A stretch of 64,000 bases of DNA from JAAZLS01 sp964585925 (lineage in GTDB: Bacteria > Bacillota > Dethiobacteria > DTU022): positions 3,523 to 67,522 of the forward strand of contig CAZPFS010000007.1 of assembly GCA_964585925.1 (NCBI GenBank), in the 5' to 3' direction. Each line of letters begins with the position of its first letter. Position 1 is the stretch's first letter. Positions 8,485 through 16,794 of this stretch are shown in pieces. Under the pieces are notes generated by a model. That model ran no database searches, was not told the origin of the DNA, and worked only from the letters and a program-made list of their open reading frames with translations. The translations under genes were made by a program, and so were the position numbers.

Positions 8485-11115
8485 ATGGATAAACACATGA
8501 GCACCAATGAAATACGAAGGGTTTATTTAGATTTTTTTGCCCGCAGGGACCACCTGGTTTTGCCCAGTTTTTCCCTGATTCCTCAACATGACCCCAGCCT
8601 GCTGTTGATTGGCGCCGGGATGGCGCCACTGAAGCCCTATTTTACAGGAGAAAAAAAACCTCCCCATCCCCGCATTGTCACCTGTCAAAAATGTTTGCGG
8701 ACTCCAGATATTGAAAGAGTGGGGCATACCGGGCGTCATGCTACATTTTTTGAAATGCTGGGCAATTTTTCTTTCGGGGATTATTTTAAAGAACAGGCTA
8801 TCATCTGGTCCTGGGAACTGATCACCGGGGTGTTTCAGATACCGGAGGATCGGCTGTGGATAAGCGTTTTCCGGGAAGACGAGGAAGCTTTTGAGATCTG
8901 GTCCCGCCAAATAGGGATTCCGGAGGAGCGGATAGTGCGTCTGGGAGACGAGGATAATTTTTGGGAGATCGGCCACGGCCCCTGCGGCCCTTGTTCGGAA
9001 ATCTACTACGATCTGGGTCCGGAAACCGGTTGTCGCCGACCGGAATGCACCGTGGGTTGTGATTGCGATCGCTTCCTGGAGGTATGGAACCTGGTGTTTA
9101 CCCAATTTTGCCGGGAGCAGGACGGCCGGCTAACACCTTTGAACCAGACCAACATCGACACCGGAGCGGGGCTGGAAAGGCTGGCCACGATGATTCAGGG
9201 CCGAACATCGTTTTATGAAACAGACCTTATTTATCCCCTGTACAGCTATTTTTCCGCCCTGGCCGGAGCGGTGGGCGAGGATAGTACAATTCCGCTGCGC
9301 GTGGTCACCGAGCATAGCCGGGGCATTGCTTTCCTGGTCGCTGACGGGGTGCTGCCCTCCAATGAAGGGCGGGGATACGTCCTGCGAAGACTCTTGCGGA
9401 GGGCAAAGCGTTTTGGGCGGTTGATCGGCCTGACCGGAAATTTTTTGAGCGAGGCGGTACCCCTTATCGTTCAGCTGATGGGGGATACCTACCCGGAACT
9501 CGGGCCGCGCCGGGAATATATACGGCAGGTAGTGGAAGTGGAGGAGAGGCGGTTCCAGGAAACCCTTTCCCAGGGAGTGGAGATACTGGAGGAGTACATG
9601 GCCCGCTTGCGGCAGGAAAAAAAGCAGGTTATGCCCGGTGAGTGGGCTTTTAAGCTATATGATACCTATGGTTTCCCCCTGGAATTGACCCGGGAAATAT
9701 TAGCGGAGCAGGGAATGGAGGTGGATGAACAGAATTTTACCCGCTCCCTGTCCGCACAGCAGCAGCGAGCCCGGGGGGCCAGGGCAGGTTTGAAAGCTGT
9801 TCACGATCGGTCTTACCGGGAAAGTGCCGGCCTGACCACCCTGTTTAACGGCTACCATAAACAGGAATCCAAATCACGGATCCTGGCCCTTCTGGTTAAT
9901 GGCAAACGCCTTCGGGAAATAAACCAGCCGGGAACCGAGGTTGAGTTGTTTTTGGATCGCACCCCTTTTTATGCGGAGGGAGGGGGACAGGTCGGAGATA
10001 CCGGAATGATTATCGGTAAAAACGGTCAGTTTACGGTTGGCAGCACATTTACCACCCCCACCGGCCAAATAGCCCACCGGGGCATCCTGCAACAGGGAGC
10101 GATGGCTGAAGGAGAACCGGTAACGGCGCGGGTGGATGAAGAGCGCCGGCAGGCCATCCGGCGCGGTCATACCGCTACTCATCTGCTGCACCGGGCATTA
10201 AAAGAAATACTGGGGGGCCATGCCAACCAGGCCGGATCACAGGTCTCTCCGGATCAGCTGCGCTTTGATTTTACCCATTTTTCACCCGTGGACAGTGCAC
10301 AGCTACAGGAATTGGAGAAACGGATCAACGACAAGATCCGGGAAAATATAAATATCTGCATTTCTTACACCACTCTCCAGCAGGCCGAATCTGTGGGGGC
10401 AGAGGCGCTGTTTGGGGAAAAATACGATCCGGAATCGGTGAGGATGGTTTCTATCGGTGAATATAGCCGGGAGCTATGCGGGGGAACGCATGCCCTGGCT
10501 ACCGGGGAGATAGGTCTGTTCAGATTATTGTCCGAGGAGGGAATAGGCTCAGGTTTGAGGCGGATCGAGGCGCTGACCGGGGAAAAAGCCTACCGCTTTA
10601 CTGCGGAACAGGCCAGGCAGCTTCAAAGTTTGTCCGGGATGCTGCGCACCCCTCCGGAGTCTCTGGAAGAAAAAATCAAGGAAATGCAATCCGAGCAGCG
10701 GCGCCTGGAAAAAGCAAGCCAGGAGATCAGGCAGAAACTGACCTCTTTTCAGGTGGAGGCCCTGTTGACGAAAGCCGATCTGGTCAAGGAGGTAAAAGTA
10801 ATCAGTGAAGCGGTTGAGGCCGGCAGCATGGATCACCTGTTAATGTTCACCGACGAAATTAAAAACAGGCTAAAAAAAGGGGTGGTAGTCCTGGGAGCGG
10901 TGGATCGGGACAAAGTGCTCCTGGTGGGCGCGGTCACCCCCGATCTGGTGGAACAGGGACTGAGCGCCGGAAAAATAATTGCCGAGGTGGCCCGCAAGGT
11001 GGGAGGCGGTGGGGGAGGACGCCCGGATTTGGCCCAGGCCGGCGGCAAAAACCCGGCGGCGCTGCCGGCAGCGTTGAGATCTGTCAGATCATTAGTGCAG
11101 GACTGTCTACAGTAG
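8485..11115 (+). CDS. alaS: Alanine--tRNA ligase
   Basis: AlaRS, 876 residues, full length. It charges tRNA-Ala and edits Ser/Gly mischarging. Domain order: class II catalytic core (FFARRDHLVLPSFSL; GMAPLKPYF; RHATFFEMLGNFSFGDYFK), tRNA-recognition helices, and an editing domain with the zinc-site motif HTATHLLH and its partner CGGTHA. A coiled coil (IKEMQSEQRRLEKASQEI) and the C-terminal glycine-rich DHHA1-type domain (VGGGGGGRPDLAQAGG) follow. Start ATG 8485 lies seven bases after AGGAGG; an ATG at 8467 precedes that site and is rejected. Own promoter at 8426. It heads the run alaS-ireB-ruvX-DUF1292-mltG common in Bacillota. Confidence 0.97.
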   Translation: MDKHMSTNEIRRVYLDFFARRDHLVLPSFSLIPQHDPSLLLIGAGMAPLKPYFTGEKKPPHPRIVTCQKCLRTPDIERVGHTGRHATFFEMLGNFSFGDYFKEQAIIWSWELITGVFQIPEDRLWISVFREDEEAFEIWSRQIGIPEERIVRLGDEDNFWEIGHGPCGPCSEIYYDLGPETGCRRPECTVGCDCDRFLEVWNLVFTQFCREQDGRLTPLNQTNIDTGAGLERLATMIQGRTSFYETDLIYPLYSYFSALAGAVGEDSTIPLRVVTEHSRGIAFLVADGVLPSNEGRGYVLRRLLRRAKRFGRLIGLTGNFLSEAVPLIVQLMGDTYPELGPRREYIRQVVEVEERRFQETLSQGVEILEEYMARLRQEKKQVMPGEWAFKLYDTYGFPLELTREILAEQGMEVDEQNFTRSLSAQQQRARGARAGLKAVHDRSYRESAGLTTLFNGYHKQESKSRILALLVNGKRLREINQPGTEVELFLDRTPFYAEGGGQVGDTGMIIGKNGQFTVGSTFTTPTGQIAHRGILQQGAMAEGEPVTARVDEERRQAIRRGHTATHLLHRALKEILGGHANQAGSQVSPDQLRFDFTHFSPVDSAQLQELEKRINDKIRENINICISYTTLQQAESVGAEALFGEKYDPESVRMVSIGEYSRELCGGTHALATGEIGLFRLLSEEGIGSGLRRIEALTGEKAYRFTAEQARQLQSLSGMLRTPPESLEEKIKEMQSEQRRLEKASQEIRQKLTSFQVEALLTKADLVKEVKVISEAVEAGSMDHLLMFTDEIKNRLKKGVVVLGAVDRDKVLLVGAVTPDLVEQGLSAGKIIAEVARKVGGGGGGRPDLAQAGGKNPAALPAALRSVRSLVQDCLQ

Positions 11116-11147
11116 TAATATGTATTTTGTCCGCGGGGGGGTTGATT

Positions 11148-11423
11148 ATGGGAAAAGACAATCAATATACTGTTCGTTACCGGGTAAACCAAGAAGACGA
11201 AGAAAACAAAGCAAAATTGATCTTGCTGGAGGTTTACCAGGCCTTAAACGAAAAAGGGTATAATCCCTTGAATCAATTGGTAGGCTATCTTTTATCGGGC
11301 GATCCGGCTTATATCACCAGCCATCGGAATGCCCGTTCACTGATCAGGCAGGTAGAACGGGATGAACTGCTGGAAGAGCTGGTCCGGTCTTATCTGCAGC
11401 TGGCTGATCGGCCGGCGGAATGA
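11148..11423 (+). CDS. IreB family regulatory phosphoprotein (UPF0297)
   Basis: A 91-residue protein of the IreB/YrzL family (DUF965). Seen here: YTVRYRVNQEDEENKAK, then EVYQALNEKGYNPLNQLVGYLLSGDPAYITSH split over the middle, and an acidic helical tail. In Enterococcus, IreB is a phosphorylation target of the kinase IreK and affects cephalosporin tolerance. Its role in Clostridia is not established. Start ATG 11148; the ribosome site is weak. Its stop overlaps the ruvX start (ATGA), so the two are probably translationally coupled. Confidence 0.9.
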   Translation: MGKDNQYTVRYRVNQEDEENKAKLILLEVYQALNEKGYNPLNQLVGYLLSGDPAYITSHRNARSLIRQVERDELLEELVRSYLQLADRPAE

Positions 11424-11896
11424 GAATACTGGGGCTGGATTTGGGGCAAAAAAGAATAGGAGTATCGATTTCCGATTCCTTGGGGATTACTGCCCAGGGG
11501 CTGGAAGTTATTGAATATGTGGACCGTTTGTCGGCTCTGTCCAGGATTAAGGAAATATGCAGCCGATATGCAGTAGAAAAAATAGTGGTGGGTTTGCCGT
11601 TCAAATTGGATGGAACCAGGGGCACGGCGGCGGAAGCGGCAGAACAATTCCAGAAATTGATAAAAGAGGCCACCGGTCTGCCGGTGGTGGCCATCGACGA
11701 ACGCCTGACCTCCAAGGCCGCTGAAAAAGTACTGCTGGCGGGGGATGTCCGCCGGAAAAACAGAAAAAAAATACGGGATATGCTGGCGGCAGTACTGATC
11801 CTCGACACCTATTTGAGGATGCGTGAAACCGGCCGGGACGGTAGTATTGACCGCTCCGGGCCAATAACCCGACGAGGTGAGCAAGATAGCCGGTAA
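11420..11896 (+). CDS. ruvX: Holliday junction resolvase-like RuvX (YqgF)
   Basis: A 158-residue RNase H-fold nuclease of the YqgF family, linked in bacteria to 16S rRNA 5'-end maturation and proposed as a junction resolvase. Motifs in order: GLDLGQKRIGVSISD with the first catalytic Asp, VVGLPFKLDG, VVAIDERLTS with conserved Asp-Glu, and KIRDMLAAVLILDTYL with the last conserved Asp. The C-terminal 20 residues (GRDGSIDRSGPITRRGEQ) extend past the usual end and overlap the next gene by 20 bases. Confidence 0.93.
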   Translation: MRILGLDLGQKRIGVSISDSLGITAQGLEVIEYVDRLSALSRIKEICSRYAVEKIVVGLPFKLDGTRGTAAEAAEQFQKLIKEATGLPVVAIDERLTSKAAEKVLLAGDVRRKNRKKIRDMLAAVLILDTYLRMRETGRDGSIDRSGPITRRGEQDSR

Positions 11897-12221
11897 AGAC
11901 GAAGGCAACGAAAATGAACTGGTAACGCTGGTGGACGAACAAGGAAACGAACACGATTTCATGGTCGAGGATTTCTTTGAATATGGGGAGAGACGATATG
12001 CAGTTTTGGTGCCTCTTTCAGGATCGGCCGGAGAAGGAGAAGTCGATGAAGATGATGAGGACGATCTGGAAGCGTACATATTCCGGGTGGAACAGGTGGA
12101 AGGAGAAGATGTGCTGGTAGAGGTTGAAGATGAAGATGAGTGGGAACAGGCGGCTTCGCACTGGGAAGTTTTGAAGCAGGATCTTGAACCTGATTTTGAC
12201 GGGGATGAGGGTTTAAATTAG
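11877..12221 (+). CDS. DUF1292 (YrzB-like) acidic protein
   Basis: A 114-residue, strongly acidic protein of the DUF1292 family. The core is ELVTLVDEQGNEHDFMV, then YAVLVPLSGSAGEGEVDEDD and AYIFRVEQVEGEDVLVEVEDE. The family nearly always follows ruvX in Bacillota; no biochemical role is settled. It starts at GTG 11877 inside the ruvX 3' end with a weak ribosome site, suggesting coupling. Confidence 0.88.
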   Translation: MSKIAGKDEGNENELVTLVDEQGNEHDFMVEDFFEYGERRYAVLVPLSGSAGEGEVDEDDEDDLEAYIFRVEQVEGEDVLVEVEDEDEWEQAASHWEVLKQDLEPDFDGDEGLN

Positions 12222-12333
12222 ATCACGATCATTTACAGAGTTGTGGGCCGGGGGAAACTCCGCCCATTTACTTTTGGGATGGCAGATAGTAAGCTAGCCA
12301 TAGGCAGCACCGCGGATAGGAGGTGCCAAGAGG

Positions 12334-13386
12334 GTGAATATCAAAAGAAGGCTTACATTATCGGGGGGCTTGATGGCGGCGCTGTTGTTAACTCTGGCTA
12401 TTTTGTGGACCGGATTTAACATGCTGCTGCTGCCCGTTAATTCTGCCGACAAAGGCGAAACGGTCCTGGTGGATATTCCCGCCGGTGCCGGGACCGGGCA
12501 GATCGGCCGGATTCTGGATGAAGAAGGGGTTATCCACAATGCGTTTGTTTTCCAGATCTATGCCCGTATAATGGGGCTGGACAAAGAATTCATTGCCGGA
12601 AGCTATGAGTTGAGCCCGGCCAATAATATGAAAGAAATAATTGATAAAATCATCAAGGGGGAAATATATCAGGATACACTGTGGTTCACTATTCCGGAAG
12701 GATTTACCGTGGAACAGATGGCCCGGTCCTTGTCGGCCGGGCAATTGGCGGACGAAAGCCGTTTTTTGGGGATTGTCTCCCATCCGCCGGATTACCTGAT
12801 AGAAAATTTCCCTTTTTTAAAAGTCGCCAGGGAAAACAATTGCCTCTATGCGCTGGAAGGTTACCTGTTCCCGGATACCTATCAGATATCCCGCGGGGCT
12901 TCCGAGGAAGAGATAGTTTCCCTGATGCTGCGCCGCATGAGCCGGATGATCGATGAACATTTTGAAAAGCAGGCCGCGGAGACGGGAATGACCGCCCACC
13001 AGGTCTTGACTCTGGCCTCTATAATTGAAAAAGAAGCGGCGGTGGCCGGCGAAAGAAAGTTAATTGCCTCCGTATTTCTTAACCGGCTGGCCGACAACCA
13101 ACTTCTTCAGTCCTGCGCCACGGTGCAGTATGCCCTAGGTGAAACCAAACCGGTGCTCACTACAAAAGACACTTTGATCGAATCCCCTTACAATACTTAT
13201 CTTAACCCGGGGCTTCCTCCCGGCCCGATCTGTGCCCCCGGCGAAAGTTCCATTACAGCCGTACTCCATCCGGAAAAAAGCAGCTTCTACTATTTTGTGT
13301 CCAAAAATGACGGAAGCGGGGAACATTATTTTGGCCGGACCCTTCAGGAGCACAATGAAAATATTGCCCGAGCCGAGAAGAACTGA
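12334..13386 (+). CDS. mltG: Endolytic murein transglycosylase MltG
   Basis: MltG (YceG-like), 350 residues, cleaves nascent glycan strands at the membrane and sets their length. One N-terminal membrane helix (LMAALLLTLAILWTGF) anchors the extracellular part. A LysM-like region (VDIPAGAGTGQIGRILDEEG) precedes the YceG domain. The catalytic glutamate is in ASIIEKEAA (about residue 232). Further family marks are SVFLNRL, LQSCATVQYALG, SPYNTYLNPGLPPGPI and FYYFVSKNDGSGEHYF. Start GTG 12334 follows GGAGGTG. A class B penicillin-binding protein is next, so two wall enzymes are adjacent. Confidence 0.94.
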   Translation: MNIKRRLTLSGGLMAALLLTLAILWTGFNMLLLPVNSADKGETVLVDIPAGAGTGQIGRILDEEGVIHNAFVFQIYARIMGLDKEFIAGSYELSPANNMKEIIDKIIKGEIYQDTLWFTIPEGFTVEQMARSLSAGQLADESRFLGIVSHPPDYLIENFPFLKVARENNCLYALEGYLFPDTYQISRGASEEEIVSLMLRRMSRMIDEHFEKQAAETGMTAHQVLTLASIIEKEAAVAGERKLIASVFLNRLADNQLLQSCATVQYALGETKPVLTTKDTLIESPYNTYLNPGLPPGPICAPGESSITAVLHPEKSSFYYFVSKNDGSGEHYFGRTLQEHNENIARAEKN

Positions 13387-13467
13387 AAGCGCGGGTCATT
13401 AGCTAAATAACCGGGCATGGTATAAAAAAGGCCTCGCCGACGGAAAATGATCGGGGGGGTCTTTGTA

Positions 13468-15120
13468 TTGCGGCGGTCAATCCAGCTGCGCAGGATAACC
13501 ATCATGTTGTTTGCCATAAGTGCCCTGTTCCTTTTGTTGGGAGGCCGGCTGTTCTGGATCCAAGTTGTAAAAGGGAAGGATCTGGCCGAAATGGCGGTTC
13601 GGCAACGGGTGCGGGGGCTAACCCTGCTCAGCGGAAGGGGTGATATTCAGGATAGGCACGGATACTCCCTGCTGGATAGGGAAAATTTTGCCGGGCTGGC
13701 CGCATTTCCGGCCTACTACTGCGGGCGGGAAAAAGAAGCAGCGGAACTGTATGCGGCTGTTCCGGGGATTGAGCGTATCTTTCAGGCCTCGGGGGATCTC
13801 TCTCCGTTCTGGATAAACACCAGTATAGACCAAAATATTCTGACCGGTTTGTCTGCCGGGTTCCCGGGAATAATTGCCTGCCCGGCCGCCTGCCGCTACG
13901 GCCCCGGTTTGCTGGCTTCGCATACCATAGGCTATCTGAACAAAAGTGAAGGTCGCGGCGTCAGTGGAATTGAGCTGGTATTTGAGGAAGAACTCTCCCG
14001 GGGACAGCAGGTAATCTTGGGGGCGATGCTGGATGGACTGAATCGCCCGATCACCGGGATGGGGTGCCGTCTTTCCAAATCCAAGCAGGGTTCTCTCAAT
14101 GTTATTTTATCCATAGATCGGGAGCTGCAGCGGGAGGCGGAGCGCATTGCAGATCGCCTCCTGACCCGGGGTGCAGTGGTGGTGATGGATCCATCAAACG
14201 GTGATATTTTAGCGCTGGTCAGCCGGCCGAATTTTGATCCGGAAAATATTTCCGTTCAGTTGAAAGGAGGCTCTTCCCCCTTGCTAAACCGGGCGGTCTG
14301 CAGTTATCAACCCGGATCAATATTCAAAACTGTGGTAGCGGCCGGAGTACTGGAGGAGGGGCTGGCCGGGATGTTTCAAACCTTCAACTGCTCTGGAGGG
14401 GTGGAGGTATCGGAACTGTTTGTGCCCTGTTCGCACCTTCACCCCGAAGATGAGCTTACAATGGTGGAAGCCTACGCCTATTCATGCAATACGGTGTTTA
14501 TCAATCTGGCCCTGAAGCTGGGAGGAGAAAAACTATACTATTATGCCCGTCAATTTGGGTTGGGTGAACCAACCGGAATCCAGCTAGACGGCCAGGAAGG
14601 CTATTTTCCTTCGGCGGAAAAAATGGAAAATCCCAGATATATGGCCAATACGGCCATCGGACAAGGGGAGGTGCTGGTTACCCCGCTGCAGGTGGCCCGG
14701 ATGATGGCGATAATAGCAGGGGGGGGGCGGGATATCAGGCCCCGTCTGGTGTTGGCCCTCACTGACTGCCTGGGAAGGCAGGTCAGAAGTTATGGCTCCT
14801 GGAAGGGACGCCGGGTGATCAGCAAATCCACCGCCAACAAACTGAGTTACATGATGCAGGCGGTCAGCGCTTTGGGTACTGGGCGCAGCGCAAATATTAC
14901 CGATCAGCCGAGCGGGGTTAAGACCGGAACCGCCCAGAGCGGCAGGTATGAGGCCGATCGGGAGATTTTAAACCGTTGGATTGCCGGGTTTTATCCTCTG
15001 GACAACCCCCGGGCGGTGATCGTGGTATTTGCCGACAGTATGAACGAGGGGGGAGTAAACCAGGCGTTTGGGGAAATTGCCCGCTATTTGGAACAGACCG
15101 CCGGTCCGGGGGAGAGGTAG
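13468..15120 (+). CDS. Class B penicillin-binding protein (transpeptidase)
   Basis: A membrane-anchored D,D-transpeptidase of about 550 residues. One N-terminal helix (ITIMLFAISALFLLLGGRLF) leads to a dimerisation domain with GRGDIQDRHG, then the transpeptidase domain. The active serine is in PGSIFK (about Ser284), the second motif is SCN, and the third is KTGTAQ. The layout resembles the SpoVD/FtsI/PBP2 group, but PASTA domains are absent and the non-catalytic domain is short. That is similar to other sporulation- or elongation-linked class B enzymes, and I cannot say which. Start is uncertain: TTG 13468 follows a G-run at good distance; ATG 13447 lacks a site. Confidence 0.9.
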   Translation: MRRSIQLRRITIMLFAISALFLLLGGRLFWIQVVKGKDLAEMAVRQRVRGLTLLSGRGDIQDRHGYSLLDRENFAGLAAFPAYYCGREKEAAELYAAVPGIERIFQASGDLSPFWINTSIDQNILTGLSAGFPGIIACPAACRYGPGLLASHTIGYLNKSEGRGVSGIELVFEEELSRGQQVILGAMLDGLNRPITGMGCRLSKSKQGSLNVILSIDRELQREAERIADRLLTRGAVVVMDPSNGDILALVSRPNFDPENISVQLKGGSSPLLNRAVCSYQPGSIFKTVVAAGVLEEGLAGMFQTFNCSGGVEVSELFVPCSHLHPEDELTMVEAYAYSCNTVFINLALKLGGEKLYYYARQFGLGEPTGIQLDGQEGYFPSAEKMENPRYMANTAIGQGEVLVTPLQVARMMAIIAGGGRDIRPRLVLALTDCLGRQVRSYGSWKGRRVISKSTANKLSYMMQAVSALGTGRSANITDQPSGVKTGTAQSGRYEADREILNRWIAGFYPLDNPRAVIVVFADSMNEGGVNQAFGEIARYLEQTAGPGER

Positions 15121-15370
15121 ATCTCATCTGATACTGCTCGGTGCAGGTTGTTGCAGGAGGGCGGGTTGTTCAGGAACAGGTACAGTAAATCGTTATTTAG
15201 GGGACTAAAAAAGTGCTCGGACCGTTTTCGGGGTATGCAACATAGTTGGTATATTCACAACCTGTTCCGGATCTAGTGCAGCCGCAACCGTGGTCGCCGG
15301 TGGGGTATACTACCCCGGAGTTAGGGTATGCAAAGGGAATCGTCCTGGGATCTATTTGTGCCGGCGGGAC

Positions 15371-16513
15371 TCAGATTCTTCTATATTTTCTTAGAACCTG
15401 CACCAACCTCTCCGTGGGCAGAGAATGGGATACATGCCCCTTGATTCCTTTGACTGTAACTGCGGCGCACAAGGCGTTTAAAATTGACTCTTCCACACAC
15501 TCCGCAACTGCTGCAAAAAGCACACTCATAGAATCATGGCTGACAGTTTTGACATGAATTGTTTTTCCAGGCGGTTGATCGGTGTTGATGGTATTGGCTG
15601 TGGAAAATGCAAGAAAGATGTCACCGGAGCTGTCGGCGGAATAAGATCCAACCCGTGATAGTCCCATGGCCGCACGGCGTGCAAGGCGCTTGCATTGGTC
15701 TGCTAGTAATGGAACATCGGTAGCCACTATTATTATGATTGAGCCTTCAGGGGGAAGGGATGTCGGATTTTTCATTAAATCCATACGCCCGGGAATTTCT
15801 CTTATAGGAATTTCTTCACCTACCGGAACCCCTTGGACAAGAAAGTGATGCCTGAGCCCATAATTGGCTTGGACCAGCGAACCTAGCGTATATTTATTCC
15901 CGCCAATAGAAATCCGGCGCGAACTGGTGCCAATACCCCCTTTAAACTCGTGACAGGTCATTCCTGTTCCACCGCCGACGGCGCCCTCTTGAACCGGACC
16001 TGAAGAAGCACTATCCATGGCTTGGAACACATGCTCGCGGGTTACATGCATCCCGTTAATATCATTAAGATAACCATCCCAGGTCTCGGCGACTACCGGC
16101 AACATCCAATCGATAGTTGAACTTGGCTCCTTATGGAAATACCAGGAAATTATGGAATCACGGACAATGCCGACACTATGGGTGTTGGTGATACCGATAG
16201 GGGTGCTCAAAAGGCCACACTCCTCAACCCATAGAAGGCCGGTCATTTCTCCGTTGCCATTGAGGCTGAAACTGCCGGCATATACATTATCATCCCAGAT
16301 GTTTTTGCTTGGGAAAACCACCGTTACACCTGTCCGGGCAATGCCCTTAACCTGATTCTCACGGGATTTTCCATGAATCACAGTTTTGTGACCCACCAGC
16401 ACACCGGGGACATCGGTAATGGCATTAAGATCTCCCGGATCCATCCGTCCGATTTTAATTCCCAGTTCGCGTGCCCTGACCCGTTTTTCTCTCACCGGTT
16501 CGCCTACTTCCAT
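15371..16513 (-). CDS. P1 family (S58, DmpA-type) peptidase
   Basis: A 380-residue Ntn-like hydrolase of the DmpA/BapA group (L-aminopeptidase/D-esterase, beta-aminopeptidase). Precursors of this family cut themselves before a serine to create the nucleophile. Marks: LNAITDVPGVLVGHKTV near the N-terminus, GVTVVFP, NGNGEMTGL, TNTHSVGIVRD, and GGGTGMTCHEFKGGIGTSSR, where the GTSSR serine is the expected cleavage site and nucleophile. No signal peptide, so it is probably cytoplasmic. Start ATG 16513 follows GGGGG. It stands alone; the 250 bases between it and the PBP gene hold nothing recognised. Confidence 0.9.
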   Translation of the reverse strand: MEVGEPVREKRVRARELGIKIGRMDPGDLNAITDVPGVLVGHKTVIHGKSRENQVKGIARTGVTVVFPSKNIWDDNVYAGSFSLNGNGEMTGLLWVEECGLLSTPIGITNTHSVGIVRDSIISWYFHKEPSSTIDWMLPVVAETWDGYLNDINGMHVTREHVFQAMDSASSGPVQEGAVGGGTGMTCHEFKGGIGTSSRRISIGGNKYTLGSLVQANYGLRHHFLVQGVPVGEEIPIREIPGRMDLMKNPTSLPPEGSIIIIVATDVPLLADQCKRLARRAAMGLSRVGSYSADSSGDIFLAFSTANTINTDQPPGKTIHVKTVSHDSMSVLFAAVAECVEESILNALCAAVTVKGIKGHVSHSLPTERLVQVLRKYRRI

Positions 16514-16794
16514 TTTAAGACCCCCTATCTCCTGGATTTACTATTCTTAATGACAGCACCGAAGCCTTTGTTCTCTGTAAAGCAATTAATAACTACTTTT
16601 AATTGGTAGGGTTTTCCTTAAATCACCTTAGAGAACATTCTAACACAAACCAAATCAAAACAAACTTATTTCCCCGTTACAGGGGAAATTGGGTGTATCT
16701 TGATCCGATCCTGTTTCAAGGCAACTTATATCTGTTCTCAACTCATGATATAATTTTATAAAATTATTAGGACCCCGGAAGGGAGTGGCCGGAG

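Noticed and set aside
15246..15557. 103-codon plus-strand frame opposite the DmpA-type peptidase end
   Set aside because: Over half overlaps the real gene on the other strand; no ribosome site.
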